Assembly: GCF_017654505.1 (NCBI RefSeq)
Contig: NC_054553.1
Coordinates: 10,809,558-10,873,557, forward strand
Direction of reading: 5' to 3'
Source: Polyodon spathula
Taxonomy: Eukaryota > Chordata > Actinopteri > Acipenseriformes > Polyodontidae
DNA length: 64,000 nt
Positions within the stretch are counted from its first letter, which is position 1, and each line of letters opens with the position of its first letter. Shown one piece after another: positions 1 to 13,240 of this stretch. Below the pieces are notes generated by a model. It had not been told where the DNA came from, made no database searches, and saw nothing but the letters and a program-made list of their open reading frames with translations. A program made the position numbers and the translations under genes.

Positions 1-235
1 TAAAGAAGTGTCTGCTTCCCTCTTGTCCTAAGTCCATCTCCACTTAATTTCTAAGTGTGTCATCTGGTTCTGGTTTCTGTGCTGTGCTTAAAGTATTGGT
101 TTGGGTCAACTCCTTTTAAGTTTTAAAGACTTCAATCATGTCCCCATTAATTGTTCTTTGTTCTAGGCTAAAGAGATTCAGTTTCAACCTATTAGTCTGG
201 TTGCTCTTCTTTGGACTCCCTCCACGCACATACAA
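1..235 (-). mobile_element. CR1/L2-like LINE 3' fragment
   Basis: Read on the minus strand, this matches the 3' part of a non-LTR retrotransposon reverse-transcriptase ORF. It has the pattern of a residue run QRRATRL followed by a LNLFSLE-like segment and then 'gggacatgattgaagtct' about 60 bases later. The same pattern occurs in other copies in this window (9.1, 9.9 and 28.9 kb). Stops and frame breaks run throughout, so it is a dead fragment. It continues past the left edge of the window. The family assignment (CR1/L2/Rex group) is from memory of the motif. Confidence 0.6.
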
Positions 236-3200
236 CTTCCTATATATCATATTATAAAATCACAAAAAAACAATAATAATAATAATAATAACCTCACTGC
301 TAAAACCCACGTACAAACCCGAGAGGATGCTCTCTGAACCAACCCCAGCTGATTTCCACAGCCGCTGTGTGAGCAATGGCCAATGCAGCACTCCCTATTG
401 GCCCCCAACTAAAATGCGTCTTGGTTTCTGAACCTAGGTACCTAGGGTTTCATCCATAGTCCCTACTCCTATATTGTGTTAGATACCAGGAAGCGGCAGT
501 GATTTTAAGTTACTGTACAGCGTTGTATTTGAAATTTCTATATGAATTAAAGTCTAAAAAACAAGCCAGAAGTGTGTGTGCCTTATACGGGAGATCATGG
601 CAATGTATACAACCAAAGGATTATGTTTATTTTTTAATAGGTGCTTTGTTACAGCAATCTGTCTGTGTTTAGTCACCCCACCACTATGAAGCTTAATACA
701 AACTTTAAAATCAATCCAATAGTAACGGCAAAAGGTCTTCAATAAAAGACAAAGGGGGAGACTGATGAGGCTGCTTGTGCCTATAAGATTCCATCTTTAA
801 AATGATGCTCCCAGATGTTTCTTCTACTATACTGAATGAAACGAAATCAGTTCTCAATGCTACCACAGGGTTGAATTTAGCCAACTGCATGACTGACAGA
901 AGGCAAGCTGCCAGTCTGTAGACTGACAGTTCTGCAGTTAACCAGTGCACTGGGTGTGGAATGCTGTTGAGACCATGGATCTTGCAGAGCAATGCAGGGT
1001 CCGTGACATCAGTGAACGGGGTCTCTTCTTCAATGGGCTTGGGTCAGGACTTCACAAGGCCTCCAGGCAGCTGGATGGCAACAGTACAAACTCTTGGGAA
1101 CAGAATTTCATTTTCAGCTCATGTGCCTGGACAGAAATTAAATCACTAAATAAAATCTGACAAGTCTATGACCAAAAAATCGGAAGTGCGTTCAAAAGAC
1201 GCTGTCACATTTGTAATTGTCAAAAGGACCCTGTTAAAGAAGTCAGGGACTTTAAAGTTTTTATTTTGTTTATTATACATCTTAGAATATTGAATATTAT
1301 GAGGGAAATGTATATATTTTATTAGTAGACATTGCCACCCAGTAAGTAAAAAAGCATTTGCCAGGTTTTCAGAGCCCCTGTGTATTTTATGTATCATGCC
1401 AGTAAAGTTTAGACCACATTAAAAAGGCAGGAAATTGCCAATTTACTGATTATACCAATTTGAATGAAATAGTTTTAGAAATGAAAATGTTAAACTTGTA
1501 TATTCATACTAACAATAATGCTGCAATGAGTGTCTAATTTATTCAACTTTGCACTAAAACAGCTAACACTTTAAAATAGATGCCGCAAATCCATACAAAT
1601 CTTTTTCATATGATTGCACAGATTGCAGATTGTTTTAGATGTGAATAACAAATATTTTGCTATTAATTTGTAAAGTTTGTTTTTTTCTAATCCTAAAGAA
1701 AATGTACAAAAAAATAAAATGAAATAAAACTTTGTTGTTAGTGTAATACACTCTTCCATAATTTGCCCTTTTGTACATCAAAAAGTATACTTTGACTATA
1801 GTCCAGTATGTAATGCCAAATCACACATACACACGCTGGTTATCCCTGCAGCAGTAGATTATACATGCCATATACTGTAGCTCTAGTTTTGCACTCAATT
1901 TTCTTATGTAACAAACTGTAATGTGTCCCTTGTATAATATGCATAGCATTATGACTGATGTACAGCCCTATTAAAAACAACATGTAGTCGTGCCAGAAAG
2001 GATGTCTTAATAAACATTCAGGAAACGGCTCACTGCCAGAGAAGCAATATTGTGGGAAACTGCACAAAACGGTACTTCAGCTTGTTTTTTTAAGCAACAT
2101 AGACTTAAATTACTGATGGAGCTTTTTATTTTGTATAAATACCAATACTGTTCCTTAGTGAAAATCATCTTCCTTAGCTGAAATTTTGTTTACCTTTAGA
2201 AAAATGACAAGGCACCACTAGTTACCATGGTGATACTGTTGAAATGAAGACTAAATGCAGTCAAAGCCTCAAGCTTGAACTTTTATTGCCGGTCCAGCTT
2301 CAGGAATCAGTTCTACTGACATTGCCACATACAGAATGTGTTTACAACCCTTTTTATAAAAACTGGCCAAAGCACATGATTCCCAGAAAACAACACTTGA
2401 AACAAGAAGCTGAGCTGTGCTGCAGAAGCATCTATATTAAGATGTACTGGTCTTTTCAAAAACTAGGAATAGTGCTTTATACTCCAAGGCTAGTATTTAG
2501 TCATTCAATTACTGTAAAAATGACTCCTTTCTGGTACTTAATTAGCTTTTGGCTGTCAAGAGTTGGACCTTGTGGGAACTGCATTTTATTACCGTAGGTA
2601 GGTATGAAAACACTAAAGCATTCAATTGAGTATAATTCTAGTATTCAGTACGTTCTTAAGACATGTTGGAAAATGAAAATGTACTATAATAAATCTGTGC
2701 ACATGCAACAAAAACTTTATTTAAATACCTTTTAAAAACTTTCCTGCTTCCCAAGGCTAGATTAGACGAAACAAGATGCTTGATTCGTGATCCGAGCCCC
2801 CCACATTTTAACAATAAACAAAGGTGCAAAGAATAAGATCTCTCTTCACCGTGGTCCAGTATCAGTTATTGTCTTTAACGTGGAAAGCCAGGTTTCTAAC
2901 TGGCTCATTTATTTGCCAAGTGCCGCTGTTGTCAATGATGCAAACAGGGGTGAAATAACCAAATAAACATTATGCACCGGCACGGTAGCTCCGTATTCAA
3001 ATCTGGTACGGGCGACACGCAAATATTTACACATGAAGACACACTTACTTCCCCGCGAAGTGGAGTGCTCTTAACCCTTTGGGGAAGTATCTCATGTGAA
3101 TCCTCTGGAGTTGCCGTAATGCTTTGATGCAGAGTTTTATCATACTATTGTTTATCTTTCACTGCTAGCGCTGTGGCAAATAAACTCCGACTGCTTCTGT

Positions 3201-3350
3201 GAACAGAAATTTTACCAATTCCTTTCTTGTGCAGCACCCACATATTGCAGAACCAATAAAAATAATGTCTCAGCAGAAAATAGTTGAGATTTCTAGCATA
3301 ACTAGCTATACTATAACCTTTACTGTTCTTGCTAGATCGGGACGGTAGTT
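236..3350. other. Non-coding stretch, no gene recognised
   Basis: Apart from a short (AAT)n run near 273-291, I see no exon, RNA gene or clear mobile element. The longest open frame (2244-2597, plus strand) has no recognisable domain and a composition like its surroundings. The stretch probably belongs to the long first intron of the NHS-family gene whose first exon lies at 34.8-35.1 kb. Confidence 0.4.
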
Positions 3351-3351
3351 A

Positions 3352-3577
3352 CAGTCGGCGCCGCCTAATCAGGATACTAATAATTGGGATTTCTGCTTAA
3401 ATGGGATACAACACTGGGAGACAGTTCTTCCCAATGTTATTACGTTGTTTAATTGGGATGTCACAACAAAAAAGTGTGACTAAGGTTGTCTCAGCTGCCT
3501 CTCGTTTAATTGGGACAGCCGCTTATTCGGGATATTTTTCCTTCTCCCGAGGCGTCCCGATAAAGCGACTGTGCTGT
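3352..3577. mobile_element. Putative short DNA transposon (MITE)
   Basis: The ends carry inverted 'acagtcg' (near 3352) and 'cgactgt' (near 3571). The interior has repeated short units of the type 'taattgggat' and 'ttaattgggacagccgctta', a composition I associate with non-autonomous Tigger/pogo-type elements. It stands out from the AT-rich surroundings by its CpG content. The terminal repeats are short and no clean TA target duplication is visible, so the class is tentative. Confidence 0.35.
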
Positions 3578-4019
3578 CCCAGCGATTAAATAAAGCGATG
3601 GTTCAGGCAGGTAACTCGCTTTTAACCTTAAGCTTATTATTAAGTGTCAATAACCAGACAATCGGCAATCGAAATAACAGTACCCATTCGCTAACAACGT
3701 AATTAATTGTCCAATAATTGTCGGGGAAGGGATTTAAATCTTATCTGATCCATTACCTCCCTGCTGGGTGTTAGAGTTTTGCACCCCCTCCACAGGCTCC
3801 ACCTGTTTTTTAGCTTCATCTGGGGGGGGCAGCTATCCTGCCCGCGGCTTTCCTACAGTCAACTTCTCCACTTATCAGCGGGCAAATTCATGGGCAAGGG
3901 TTCCCCGGAATCCAAGAATGTATAACATGCATAAATGTGCTACTGTGTCTAATCTGTAATGAATATTCTATCTATCGCATGAGTTTCTTGATTTAATAGC
4001 AGGTGTAGGCTGATCGACT

Positions 4020-4200
4020 TGCAGTACTGGCTTTTTAGCCTGCTAGAATCCATCATGAGGCCTTGATCATTTTAAAAAGTCAGATGACCTTTCATATCTT
4101 GGCTACCAAACGCAGCCTTTCAAAATGATGTTAACAAGGGATGAACCCTGATGGGCCGAACGGCCTTTTCTCGTTCCCAAACTTTTCTATGTTCTCACTG
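4020..4200 (+). mobile_element. LINE 3'-terminal fragment
   Basis: The end of this block reads 'gatgggccgaacggcc' followed by 'tttctatgttct'. The same terminal signature recurs at 17.1-17.2 kb and 61.8-61.9 kb on the same strand. It is the 3' untranslated end of the CR1/L2-like LINE whose coding fragments are also in this window. Only the last ~180 bases are present, as expected from incomplete reverse transcription. Confidence 0.55.
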
Positions 4201-5780
4201 TATACATGAGTCCTCCACAATGTAGAAATGTTCATATAATTATAACACAGGCATTTGAATGGTCCTCTGACTCCTCTCCTGTGTTAATTTCCTCAGTGCA
4301 GGGTTTATTTTGAACAGTTCACAGAATCTTACTGCAGTGATGTGTTAAGTTAAATCTGTGTGACTAGGTAGCAGCCAGTAGTCCTCCAAAAATGAATCTA
4401 CCCTTCTAGAATTCTGAAACAAAGCCGTTGCATAATTAAGCATTATGACATGACAGAGTACTGTCCATTGTATTGCATGTATCTCCCACTGAAACTGCTG
4501 TGGGAAAAATATAATTTAGAATTAAACTCTGATAGCCTAAAAATATTCTGGGAAAATAGTTTCTTGATGATCCCCGGTAGTGACCTCTGACTAATATCTA
4601 GTTCCTAGGGAGTCATTTTTAGTGAGGCCCACTAGATATTTTCTATTAGAAATGGCTTGTCTGAGATTTCTCGCAGGAAACCCTGTGGACAGCACTTGAG
4701 TGTGCTATTGTGGTTTAAGAAGTCTGGGAAAGGAATTACACTGCTAGGAGGTGCCTTTCAATGCTTAAATAAAAGCAAACACATCACATTTCTCTCTTTT
4801 ACAACCCGAGGAGAGATTTGGAGAAATAACTGGAATGTTTTTTTTTTTTTTGTGTAACACATGTTTACATGGCTGTACATGGAATATTGTAGAAATAACT
4901 ACATCAATTTCTTCAACGTTTTAGTGAAAAGATGCAATTATTGTGAAGCACCGTCTGGCCTAACAAAAAAAAATAAACTACATTTTTTGTGTATCCTCCA
5001 ATATCCCAAAATGCTTTGTGATATGTTTGGCGAAGTACTCAGAGCAGATGCTTGAAGGACTTGCTATCAGTGTACACTTATAATGGTAATGTTCATGCTT
5101 AAAAAGAAGCTTTCCAGACATTTCTGTTAAACTCGTGGGGAAAATAACAAAAGCAATGTTAAATTAGGTGACTTAAATTCTTTTTAGCAATATGGACCTC
5201 TGTTAATATGAGGCACAACACATTATTTTAAAATAAAATACTGTGCATGCTGGGATACTATCATATTAATTTCCACTGTTCATTGCGCTGCTAGGAACTG
5301 TAATCGAACTCTATTAATAGTGTGTGTACGCATTAAGCCCAACTAAACATGAAACGGTTCTTCAGTGTGGAGGCATTGAGCTGGATTAATAAGAACAGTT
5401 TCAAATACGGTCCTCGAGATCGGCTGTGTATTGTAGACAGGGCCTTACTTCCTTTCTAATATGGCTGCCTTGCTGACAATTGGGAAGTTACAATGAGCTA
5501 TTATTTAAATTATTTAGCAGGTTATACTTTTTTGGTAGGCCAGAGTTTATCTTTGTAATGAAATGTAACTTTAGAAATTGAAATTCATAAAAAAGCGCTT
5601 ATGGACAAGGCAAATAAATGCCTTTTTCAACTGCTATATATCAACTAACAATACATCAAGAAACAGCCTGTCTGTGCTATCTTGAAAAAAAAAAAAATTA
5701 GTAATAATTTAGTTTCCCCTTCAGTCACTGCATGCATAATTGTAACACGTTCAGTTTCCTATCCATGTATTTTATAGTGC
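4201..5780. other. Non-coding stretch, nothing recognised
   Basis: AT-rich sequence with only short homopolymer runs. I see no exon, RNA gene or repeat family here. Confidence 0.4.
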
Positions 5781-5782
5781 AG

Positions 5783-6540
5783 TGACAGAGAAAGAATGAA
5801 TCTTGAAAGAATGAAATCTCCCTCTCGACCTGTGAGGGGGATAGTGTAAAGGGAACAGAGTGCCTAGGACTGGATGGTTGGACAATTCATTCCAAGGGTT
5901 AGGTGGAAGTCGGCCATCTAGAAAGGGGGTGGAGCTACGGTATACCAAGTCATCGCCCCAGAAGGGAAGCAATGTGGCAACCTTGGATTGAAGGAAAAAC
6001 GGGTGCACTCGCTAACCAAGGTGGCACGACTGACGATACAAAAGAGGACGTGGCTAGGTGATCTGTTCCTTTAATTACAGTTAAGACCGAACCATGAAAG
6101 GAAAAACTGTAAACTAACCGTGAGTGTCTTGTTTGTTTGTCATGTCTAACAATACTTGTTTGTTCTTGTTAGACTGCTAACATGATCCGATGCTGTCGCT
6201 TAAGGCCAGCACCAAACCCAGACAATACTGCACAACTGTTCACAAATAAATTGTATTTCACCACTCGTACTTTAGCACTCACTCTGGACTTGTGATCACG
6301 TGTGTATCTTCTGTGTGTTTAAAACTGTGTTTATTGTTTGGGACTGAACCCTGTGGATTTAACCGAGCAGTACACATTGTTGTGTATTGCCAGTTCTCAT
6401 TATTATTTACTGTTGCCAAGTGACTTTGGATTACAATTAAAAACCAACATTTCACCAGTAACTGTGTTGTTTGTCATTCTCTTGAACACTGCATCACCTC
6501 TGCACCTGCACACTGCAAACCATTTTTTTACTCAATTGCA
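5783..6540 (+). mobile_element. Solo LTR, older copy of the 27.2 kb family
   Basis: This block aligns along its length with the LTR at 27177-27905. Shared words include 'cgacctgtgaggg', 'ggaagtcggcca', 'cgtgagtgt', 'cattgttgtgtattgcc' and 'ttggattacaa', in the same order and at similar spacing. A TATA-like 'gatacaaaag' lies near 6035 and a polyadenylation signal 'aataaa' near 6245. The start still reads TGACAG, but the terminal CA and the target duplication are no longer clear. It is therefore an older insertion than its relative. No internal retroviral or Gypsy genes flank it. Confidence 0.65.
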
Positions 6541-6544
6541 TAGA

Positions 6545-7583
6545 TGTTTTTTTTCGAGGTTTTGGCAAGGCAAATTCTCAAACTACATAGGGTTCACACA
6601 AACCGTTTTAACATTTCTAAAAATGTAAATAAAAAACTGTGACCCAAAGGGATATAGGACAGTAAGAGGACGGATACACCGTGAGCAAGCACTTTAACCA
6701 CAATACAAAATGTGGTTGAGATTTTAACCCCACCCATTCCCTCCGACAGGGGGACAGAATCTGTAACTGCAGTGCATCACACAACACTGCCCATTACATG
6801 AGCAACAGAACAATTGCAAACACCATAAAATAGCAAGGGAAATGAAAATAAAAAGCTAATAAAATGACATTCGAACCTATCCTGGTAACATTTTACTTTT
6901 GTAAGATCTGAGGTGGCTCACAGGGTTACATAATTAGGCAGCTACTGAAAGCCAACTGGACATGCAGAATTAGATTACAAATCTGTATATTTTAAAATAG
7001 ACAACTCAAAAACATGACTGAAAATGTAAACAAACATATGATCCACATTCAAAGTAATGTGCCTGCTGTGCTACCTACTCTTCATGCTAGTGAATAAAAG
7101 TGGGATTGAAGGAGCAGAAAAACGCTGACAACTAACTAGTTATGATGCAACTATATTATTCCCATTTTGTCACTGTATCATCTTCTAAATGTCATTCTAA
7201 TTTTCTCCTCCAGTTGCTCACAGCATTCTGCATGCTGTGCAGAGCGGAGAGTGTGGTGGTTTGTGCAGCACAACAGCTTGAGAGCAGTAATTAAAGCCAG
7301 CACAGTTGTGGGCTTGTGGCCAGAAATCAGCAGGCTTCCTACAGGCTTCCTGGATTTGACAAACCAATGCAGCCGTGCCATCACAGTCCTGTAAGACGAG
7401 ACTGGAGTGGAATGTTATCAGCTGATCCAGTACTTAGGACTAAGATTAGGTTTAGATGCTTCAGAAAGCGTGGATGTTCATGGATCACTTGGCTCTGGAC
7501 AAATACAATGTTTATTATAAATGTTTCCTTATTTATTTTCCATGTATGGTCTGACTTCTTATTAATTGTCTTGCTTACTGTAT
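6545..7583. other. Non-coding stretch, nothing recognised
   Basis: No gene or known repeat is visible between the two LTRs. Open frames on both strands around 7167-7768 are short, overlap each other and have no recognisable domains. Confidence 0.4.
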
Positions 7584-7588
7584 GTAAC

Positions 7589-8260
7589 TGTGGCAATGTT
7601 GCCCCGCCCCTGTGTATTTCTGTGTTGTATGTTGCGTGTGGTGTGTTAATGTTAGTGTATAGTCATTGGTACACAGGATATACTATGGGTTATACGCACA
7701 AGTGTTTAAAATGTATATTTGTATTTAGGCACGAGGATTGCACAGCACCACATGCAGGTAAAATGTAGTAATATGCGAGCACAGGGAATTGCACTTCATT
7801 AATTCACGTGCAGTTGTACCGAGACTCCAATTGAATGATTGATTAGCAATCAAGTCTCGGTACAGCTGCATAAAAGCAGCATGTTTTCACTCACTCTGGG
7901 TTGTGTGTTTGGGAACGGAGAACTGGAGAGCGAGAGGAGAAACGTGAAGTATATAAACGATAATATCAATAGCTACAAGTGCTGGAAGGGCAGGCACCAT
8001 ACTTTTTTGTGTAGCGTTCGTACACCCTCTTTTGTCAGTGTCTACTCGTTTTGTTTGTCTAGTTATTTTGTCCACAAGTGCCGTGTCCTGTTTTGGTGTC
8101 AGTGTTTTGTTACAACCTTTTTATTTGCTGTCTGTTTACCTATTAAATGCTGAGCGCAACAAAGTCATCATCTTCACCAAACTCCACCTTTTTCTCTGTT
8201 TATTTTGTGTTGGTTCCTGTTTCTGGTCTGACGTCACCCACTACAGCAGTCTTTGTGACA
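7589..8260 (+). mobile_element. Solo LTR with 5-bp target duplication
   Basis: The element begins TGTGGCAATG and ends TTTGTGACA, giving TG...CA termini. The five bases before it (7584-7588, gtaac) are repeated exactly after it (8261-8265), which is a target-site duplication of the size made by Gypsy-type and some other LTR integrases. Inside are a TATA-like 'cataaaag' at about 7869 and an 'attaaa' polyadenylation signal near 8141. A strong hairpin sits just before the TATA box. No gag or pol sequence is adjacent, so this is a solo LTR left by recombination. Confidence 0.75.
7810..7869. repeat. 17-bp-arm inverted repeat upstream of LTR TATA box
   Basis: Left arm 7810-7826 (gcagttgtaccgagact) pairs with right arm 7853-7869 (agtctcggtacagctgc) with one mismatch across 17 positions and a 26-base loop. 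The right arm abuts the TATA-like 'cataaaag'. The position suggests a promoter element within the U3 part of the LTR, but function is inferred. Confidence 0.7.
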
Positions 8261-9109
8261 GTAACATAGTAAGGAAGTGGAACAAATGGCCAACATCAGT
8301 TGTTTTACTACTCTTATATATCTAGCACAAGTCTTGGAGAGTAGGGTTTCTACCTTTTCCTATTAAAATTCCAAAGAAGTGATCACCAAGTCAAACTCCA
8401 CTCTCAGCACATAAAGCACTACTTGAAAAGCGGTTCTCATTAAACTTACTTTAGAAGTTGGGAACTGTAAAATGCAGATGGGTTACTGTATATTGGAACA
8501 GTTTGATAAATTAATATTAAACAAATGCTCAATTATAGAGAAACTTCCCAGCAACTGTTGGTAAAAAACAAAGCTTATATATTTTTTTCCCCAATAAACA
8601 ATTTGGGCTTAGGCAACAAACAAGATACCACTATAGGTTTTCCAGAACAATTCTGGCTGTATATGTTACTGATACTGAATTCATCACAGGAATATTTTTG
8701 AAAATAAAAACCAAAAAATACAGAAATACCTGAAAATGAAATGTTGAATCCTCTGCTACAGAGAAATTAGCAGCAAAAAGCGCTCAACTTCATCTCATCC
8801 CGAGCACAGTCTTTAACCACAATCAACTCCTAGTCACCTCAGCTTCTGCCTAAATGCAAGATGGCCACCACATTTTACATGAGCAAGTCATGTGTGTAAC
8901 AGTGTAACCTTTCTTTAAAAACTGCTGAAGGGTTTGGAATCTGTGTAACAAACATCGGACGATTCTTGTGAACCAATAAAAAGTCTTTACCAACCAAAGA
9001 TTTCCCTTGAGGGCATCTACTACAGAGATGATACCCAACTTTTTGTGAAAGTCCCGGTTATAAGACACAAAGCAGGAAAGGATCTGCAGTGTTTTGTGAT
9101 GTTATTTGG

Positions 9110-9566
9110 TACATTTTATAAAAACATAAGGAAATCTTAGGATGAAAAGAGGCATTCAAAGTATTGACAACTCCTTTGAAATACTTTCATCAGGTCTCTC
9201 CTAGTACTTCTTTGTTCGAGACTAATAGATTCAGTTCCCCAGCCTATCTTCATAGCCCATTCATCTAGGCCCTGGAATCAGTTTGGTTACTCTTTGCTAG
9301 ACTTGCTCCAGTGTCCTTTAGTGCGATCTCACCATTGCATTTACAACCTCATCATAACCTCCTTTTAATGATACTCTACACTTATACTTATCAATACCAA
9401 CGCATTCTATTTGCTTCTTGAATTGCTTCTGATTGCCGACAGCAATGACTGTCACTACAACAAGGTCTTTATCAAGGGTCCGTTCTAGTTCTACACCAAC
9501 CATTAGGTATTTGATTCCTACATTTTTGTGACCAGCATGTAATACATTTATAACATGCAATGCCAT
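9110..9566 (-). mobile_element. CR1/L2-like LINE reverse-transcriptase fragment
   Basis: On the minus strand the open frame 9566-9318 contains segments typical of the C-terminal part of LINE reverse transcriptases: a 'GVELERTLDKDL' run, then 'GGYDEVVNAMVRSH', equivalent to the family's 'EV...LYNALVRPHL'. The downstream sequence (to about 9110) continues as the QRRATRL...LNLF region with frameshifts. The piece is truncated and not functional. Confidence 0.6.
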
Positions 9567-9896
9567 GTTTCAGCCTAGTACTGTATGCAGTCTAAATCCT
9601 TTTAGAGTTCCTGGGTTTCTGAAAATGCATCAGCATGTACTTGTAAACTGATTTGGTGGTGCATTTTAAACCCAAATAAAAATTCCAGATTGCTTTCATC
9701 CTTCTACAAGATTAAAAATAAGAGCCAAAACGGATTCTACTGAAAATGGATGGCTGAAAGCAAAATAGGTAAACTAGCTTGAATGATTGTTTAATCATTG
9801 CATAATTTATAAAAAGACAAACACATACATTCGCTGCAGGGAATACTTTACCAAGTAACAGTAATGCAAACAAAAAAACAACAACAGTAGTGTGTA

Positions 9897-10120
9897 TTAT
9901 TGGTGAGACAAAGTAATTATGGGGGACATGATTGAAGTCTTAAAATCAAGGACCGTAACCAACACTTTAGGCACAGTAAAGAAACCAGGACAAAAGGACA
10001 GTTGGAAATTATTAAGTGGAGATTGACTTTGGACAGAGGAAAAGAGACACTGGAATGGGCTATCTAGTCCAAAGCATGTTACTGACTGAAAACATGCCAA
10101 TCAAACTCAGCTCATATTAA
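9897..10120 (+). mobile_element. CR1/L2-like LINE 3' fragment
   Basis: The block contains 'gggggacatgattgaagtct', matching the minus-strand copy at the left edge of the window, followed by the same downstream order. It is the end of the LINE coding region and 3' UTR, in plus orientation. It lies 330 bases from an opposite-strand fragment of the same family, so these are separate insertions or an inversion. Confidence 0.5.
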
Positions 10121-12670
10121 TGACAGGAAAGAAACCTTTGATGGGGGCGTGGATAATGTTATCCTCCTGGTGAAATGACCAAGAACTGCAACTCGAATTG
10201 AAAACATGGCTCGCAAAACAGAGGTTTCTTAAACAACCGTAATACCAGATTTAAAACCAGGTTTACAGTAATGTGTGTTTTTTGCTCTAAAACTAGGCAT
10301 CTAAGTCCTATATAACAATGAAAGTACAGAACATGTAAGAGTTAAATAATTGTTTTGTTAGCTACAATCTCTTTAAGCTCCCAGTGGAAATCAGTCCACA
10401 TTACAAAATCACCACACAATTTGACAATTGTCAGTCTCTGCTTAAGGGCTCTGTCTGACCAGCAGAGCTGTAAGGGGAGGCTTTCTTGATGCTTACCAGC
10501 AGTTCCATAGAGGGCTGAGAGACCAATGGTTTATAACAAGCCGTGTACCTCCTTAGATTTGCCTTTGTTTTATTTTTTAAGTACATAAGCAGTAAATCTT
10601 CTCTAAGTAGAATACTGTGCCCCTCTGGTCCCTGACAAATTGCCATATTGATTAGTTAGGTTACTAAGACAAAGGATAATAAATGTACAATTTTTCTTAT
10701 TTCCCTCCCATTCACCATTACAATATATTTATCCATACCTCTGAATCAGTCTCACAGGGCCAAGCAGACAGATACTGGATACGCAGTCAGTTGTGTGCAA
10801 GACTTAAGAGCAGGACTCGTCTGCATTCGTGGTTATAGAGCTTTTAACTTCATCTCACCAACAGGGAACAGAATTGGGCACACAGCACTGCTGGTTACCT
10901 AAGTTTATAATGTATAACCCTTAGCTCAAAATTAATGTTTGTTAAAAGTTAATAAGCTAAAAAAAAGTAGCCCTTTAAATAAAGCATGGCCATATACATT
11001 TATAGGTATTGATGGAAATACAATCTAGTGTAATGGTCTCAAGAAAGTCTACAATAGGCAACCCAACCTTCACACTTCCCCAATACACTTGTACTCTCAG
11101 TAAATCAGCCCTTTCACTACACCATGCTCAAGCTACTGGGCCACCCACATCTCAGGTCAAATGTCAGCCATACTGACCCTAGGGCCTAACCTTCAGACAT
11201 TCTGCTGTCACTGACTGTACCTGAACATATTTGCTTTCCACAAACAATAAAATAGGATGCTTAGCCTCAACACAGAGCAATGCAGACAGCATACTAAACT
11301 GCATCCGGCACACAGCAGTGATTTACATATTCATATGTGTTATTCTAATGCTTGCAGCAGCCTTACATACACCCAGTGTCCACCCACTCGTTAATAATTC
11401 GATGCATAATTACCTTTAAAAAGAGGCATCTCTCTCTGCCACAGGTAACAAGGAATATTTCAAGCCAAATTCAGCACAGCACCAAAGCCCAGGGATCCTG
11501 AGCTCTCTTCTAGTGCCTAGAATAATTCTACCTCAGCTTGCACACACACACAGTATTACAAGTTCCTAGTAGATGGTAACAGCACTGTAGAGATGACTCA
11601 CACCCACTCAAGTTTAAAAAGATAGAATGATTTGTGATGAGAATGCTTCCTTAGACGTTAATACTGTCCTTTATTATACCGACTGTGATGGATAAAACTA
11701 CATACAATCAGTTAATGAAGCTCTAGATACTCAAAAAACAGAAGGGTGTGTAGCAAGTCATACTCTATCGACTTAACTACCTATCTATAGATTTCTCAGT
11801 TGAGCCATACTACGCAGTTCAACTGAGGACGCAGTTCAAATGTGAACGCTTTACCTCACTCAGGCTTGTCTCATTTTCAAGGATATGCAACAAAATTAAT
11901 GACTCGTTGTCTTACAAGTGCAGTGGTACTCGCTGAGCACCAAAGTATAACGACTAGGCAGGACCAATGTTATTTGCATCTTCAAGTTGGGGTTACGTTA
12001 TGAGGGGCCACAGAGCTGTACTATAATTAGCATACATATATAATAACATACCCTCAGTGAAACTCCCTTTGGCCAATGGAGCTTCAATTGACTATCACCC
12101 CTTTCAGGAGTAGTGGTGTCCTCTGAGGAACATTTCCACATTCTCTAGGCTGGTCCACGATTGCCATCTAGGGACCTTCTCCTCAAACTAAAATCTACAA
12201 CATGAGCTAATGAGGCACGAAACAGTGTTATGAATTCCATGAAAACAAATTTATAATGATACACATATAGATAGCAATGAAAAAAATATTAAGGCCATTC
12301 AATAGCTCTGTGTTTTTAAGCATCTTTGATGTTTGTTAACACATTTTATTGGGAGTGGGTGTTTAATCCAAGTTTCCCAGAGAGGACACAAGAATTACGC
12401 TTCAGTAGCTAAGCTATCTCAGTTCAGTCAATTGCCCAACAGTGTGTGTGTTTAATGAGTATAGATGTGACAATGTGTTTTTTTTTTCCCCCTCAAGGTA
12501 ATAGTTACCATATTAATTAGAAACCCCAAACTTGAGTCCCAGGGCAGGTTTGAAGCCTGTTGCTGAGCACTTTAAACATACTTATTAAAATGTAAAAGGT
12601 TGTGCGATGACTGGACAGGTAATCAGCATATTCGAAAACCCTTCACCATAAATTTAAAGTTATTTTTAAA
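10121..12670. other. Non-coding stretch, nothing recognised
   Basis: No exon, RNA or repeat family could be identified. Open frames here (for example 10431-10646 minus and 11231-11419 plus) are short and without domains. Confidence 0.4.
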
Positions 12671-12675
12671 AAGTA

Positions 12676-13240
12676 CAGCAGACCCCCATTAATATATGCA
12701 GATTGGGACCGATTTGACTCTGAATTAGTGAAAAACACTGAAATTGAGTTTACTTTTTGGGAAATTCTTGTGTTATTAATTGAAAACTCAAAAATGCAAT
12801 AATATAAATAAAACAGAATGTCCCAACAACGGTCAAAATATATCCTGTACATAAAATCAGCATTGTTCAGAGGCAGAGAGAGCTGGTTTGAAAAAGTCAC
12901 TGATCTTGAGTCTTTAATTGTCATAACTGCTCATCATAGTTAGACTGCCAGGCTAAGAGAGTCTTAAATCTGCTTGCTTGTCACTGGTTTCAGTAACTGC
13001 ATTACAATACTGTCCATTGGCTTGCACTAAACTGTAGTCAATTGAATTTAATTAAATTAGATGATGACTGTCCGTCTCTGAACAGATACACTGATTTCTG
13101 CACTGATAAAGCGTGCAAATACTCGCTTCCGCATAGATCAGACAATTTCTGCACTAACACATTTTGATAATGTACTGTATTAAACCGCATGGATTATCAA
13201 AACACAAATTATTGAAACACAGATTAACAGGAATCTACTG
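12676..13240. mobile_element. Tigger/pogo-like non-autonomous DNA transposon
   Basis: The left end (TA)CAGCAGACCCCCATTAAT and the reverse complement of the right end (TA)CAGTAGATTCCTGTTAAT form imperfect terminal inverted repeats. Both ends are bounded by the dinucleotide TA (12674-12675 and 13241-13242), the target site of Tc1/mariner-superfamily elements. CAGTAGA-type ends are typical of Tigger elements. No transposase can be read across the 565 bases, so it is a deletion derivative. Confidence 0.6.

Noticed and set aside
2244..2597. 117-codon open frame on the plus strand
   Set aside because: No domain, no splice signals suggesting an exon, and composition like random AT-rich DNA.
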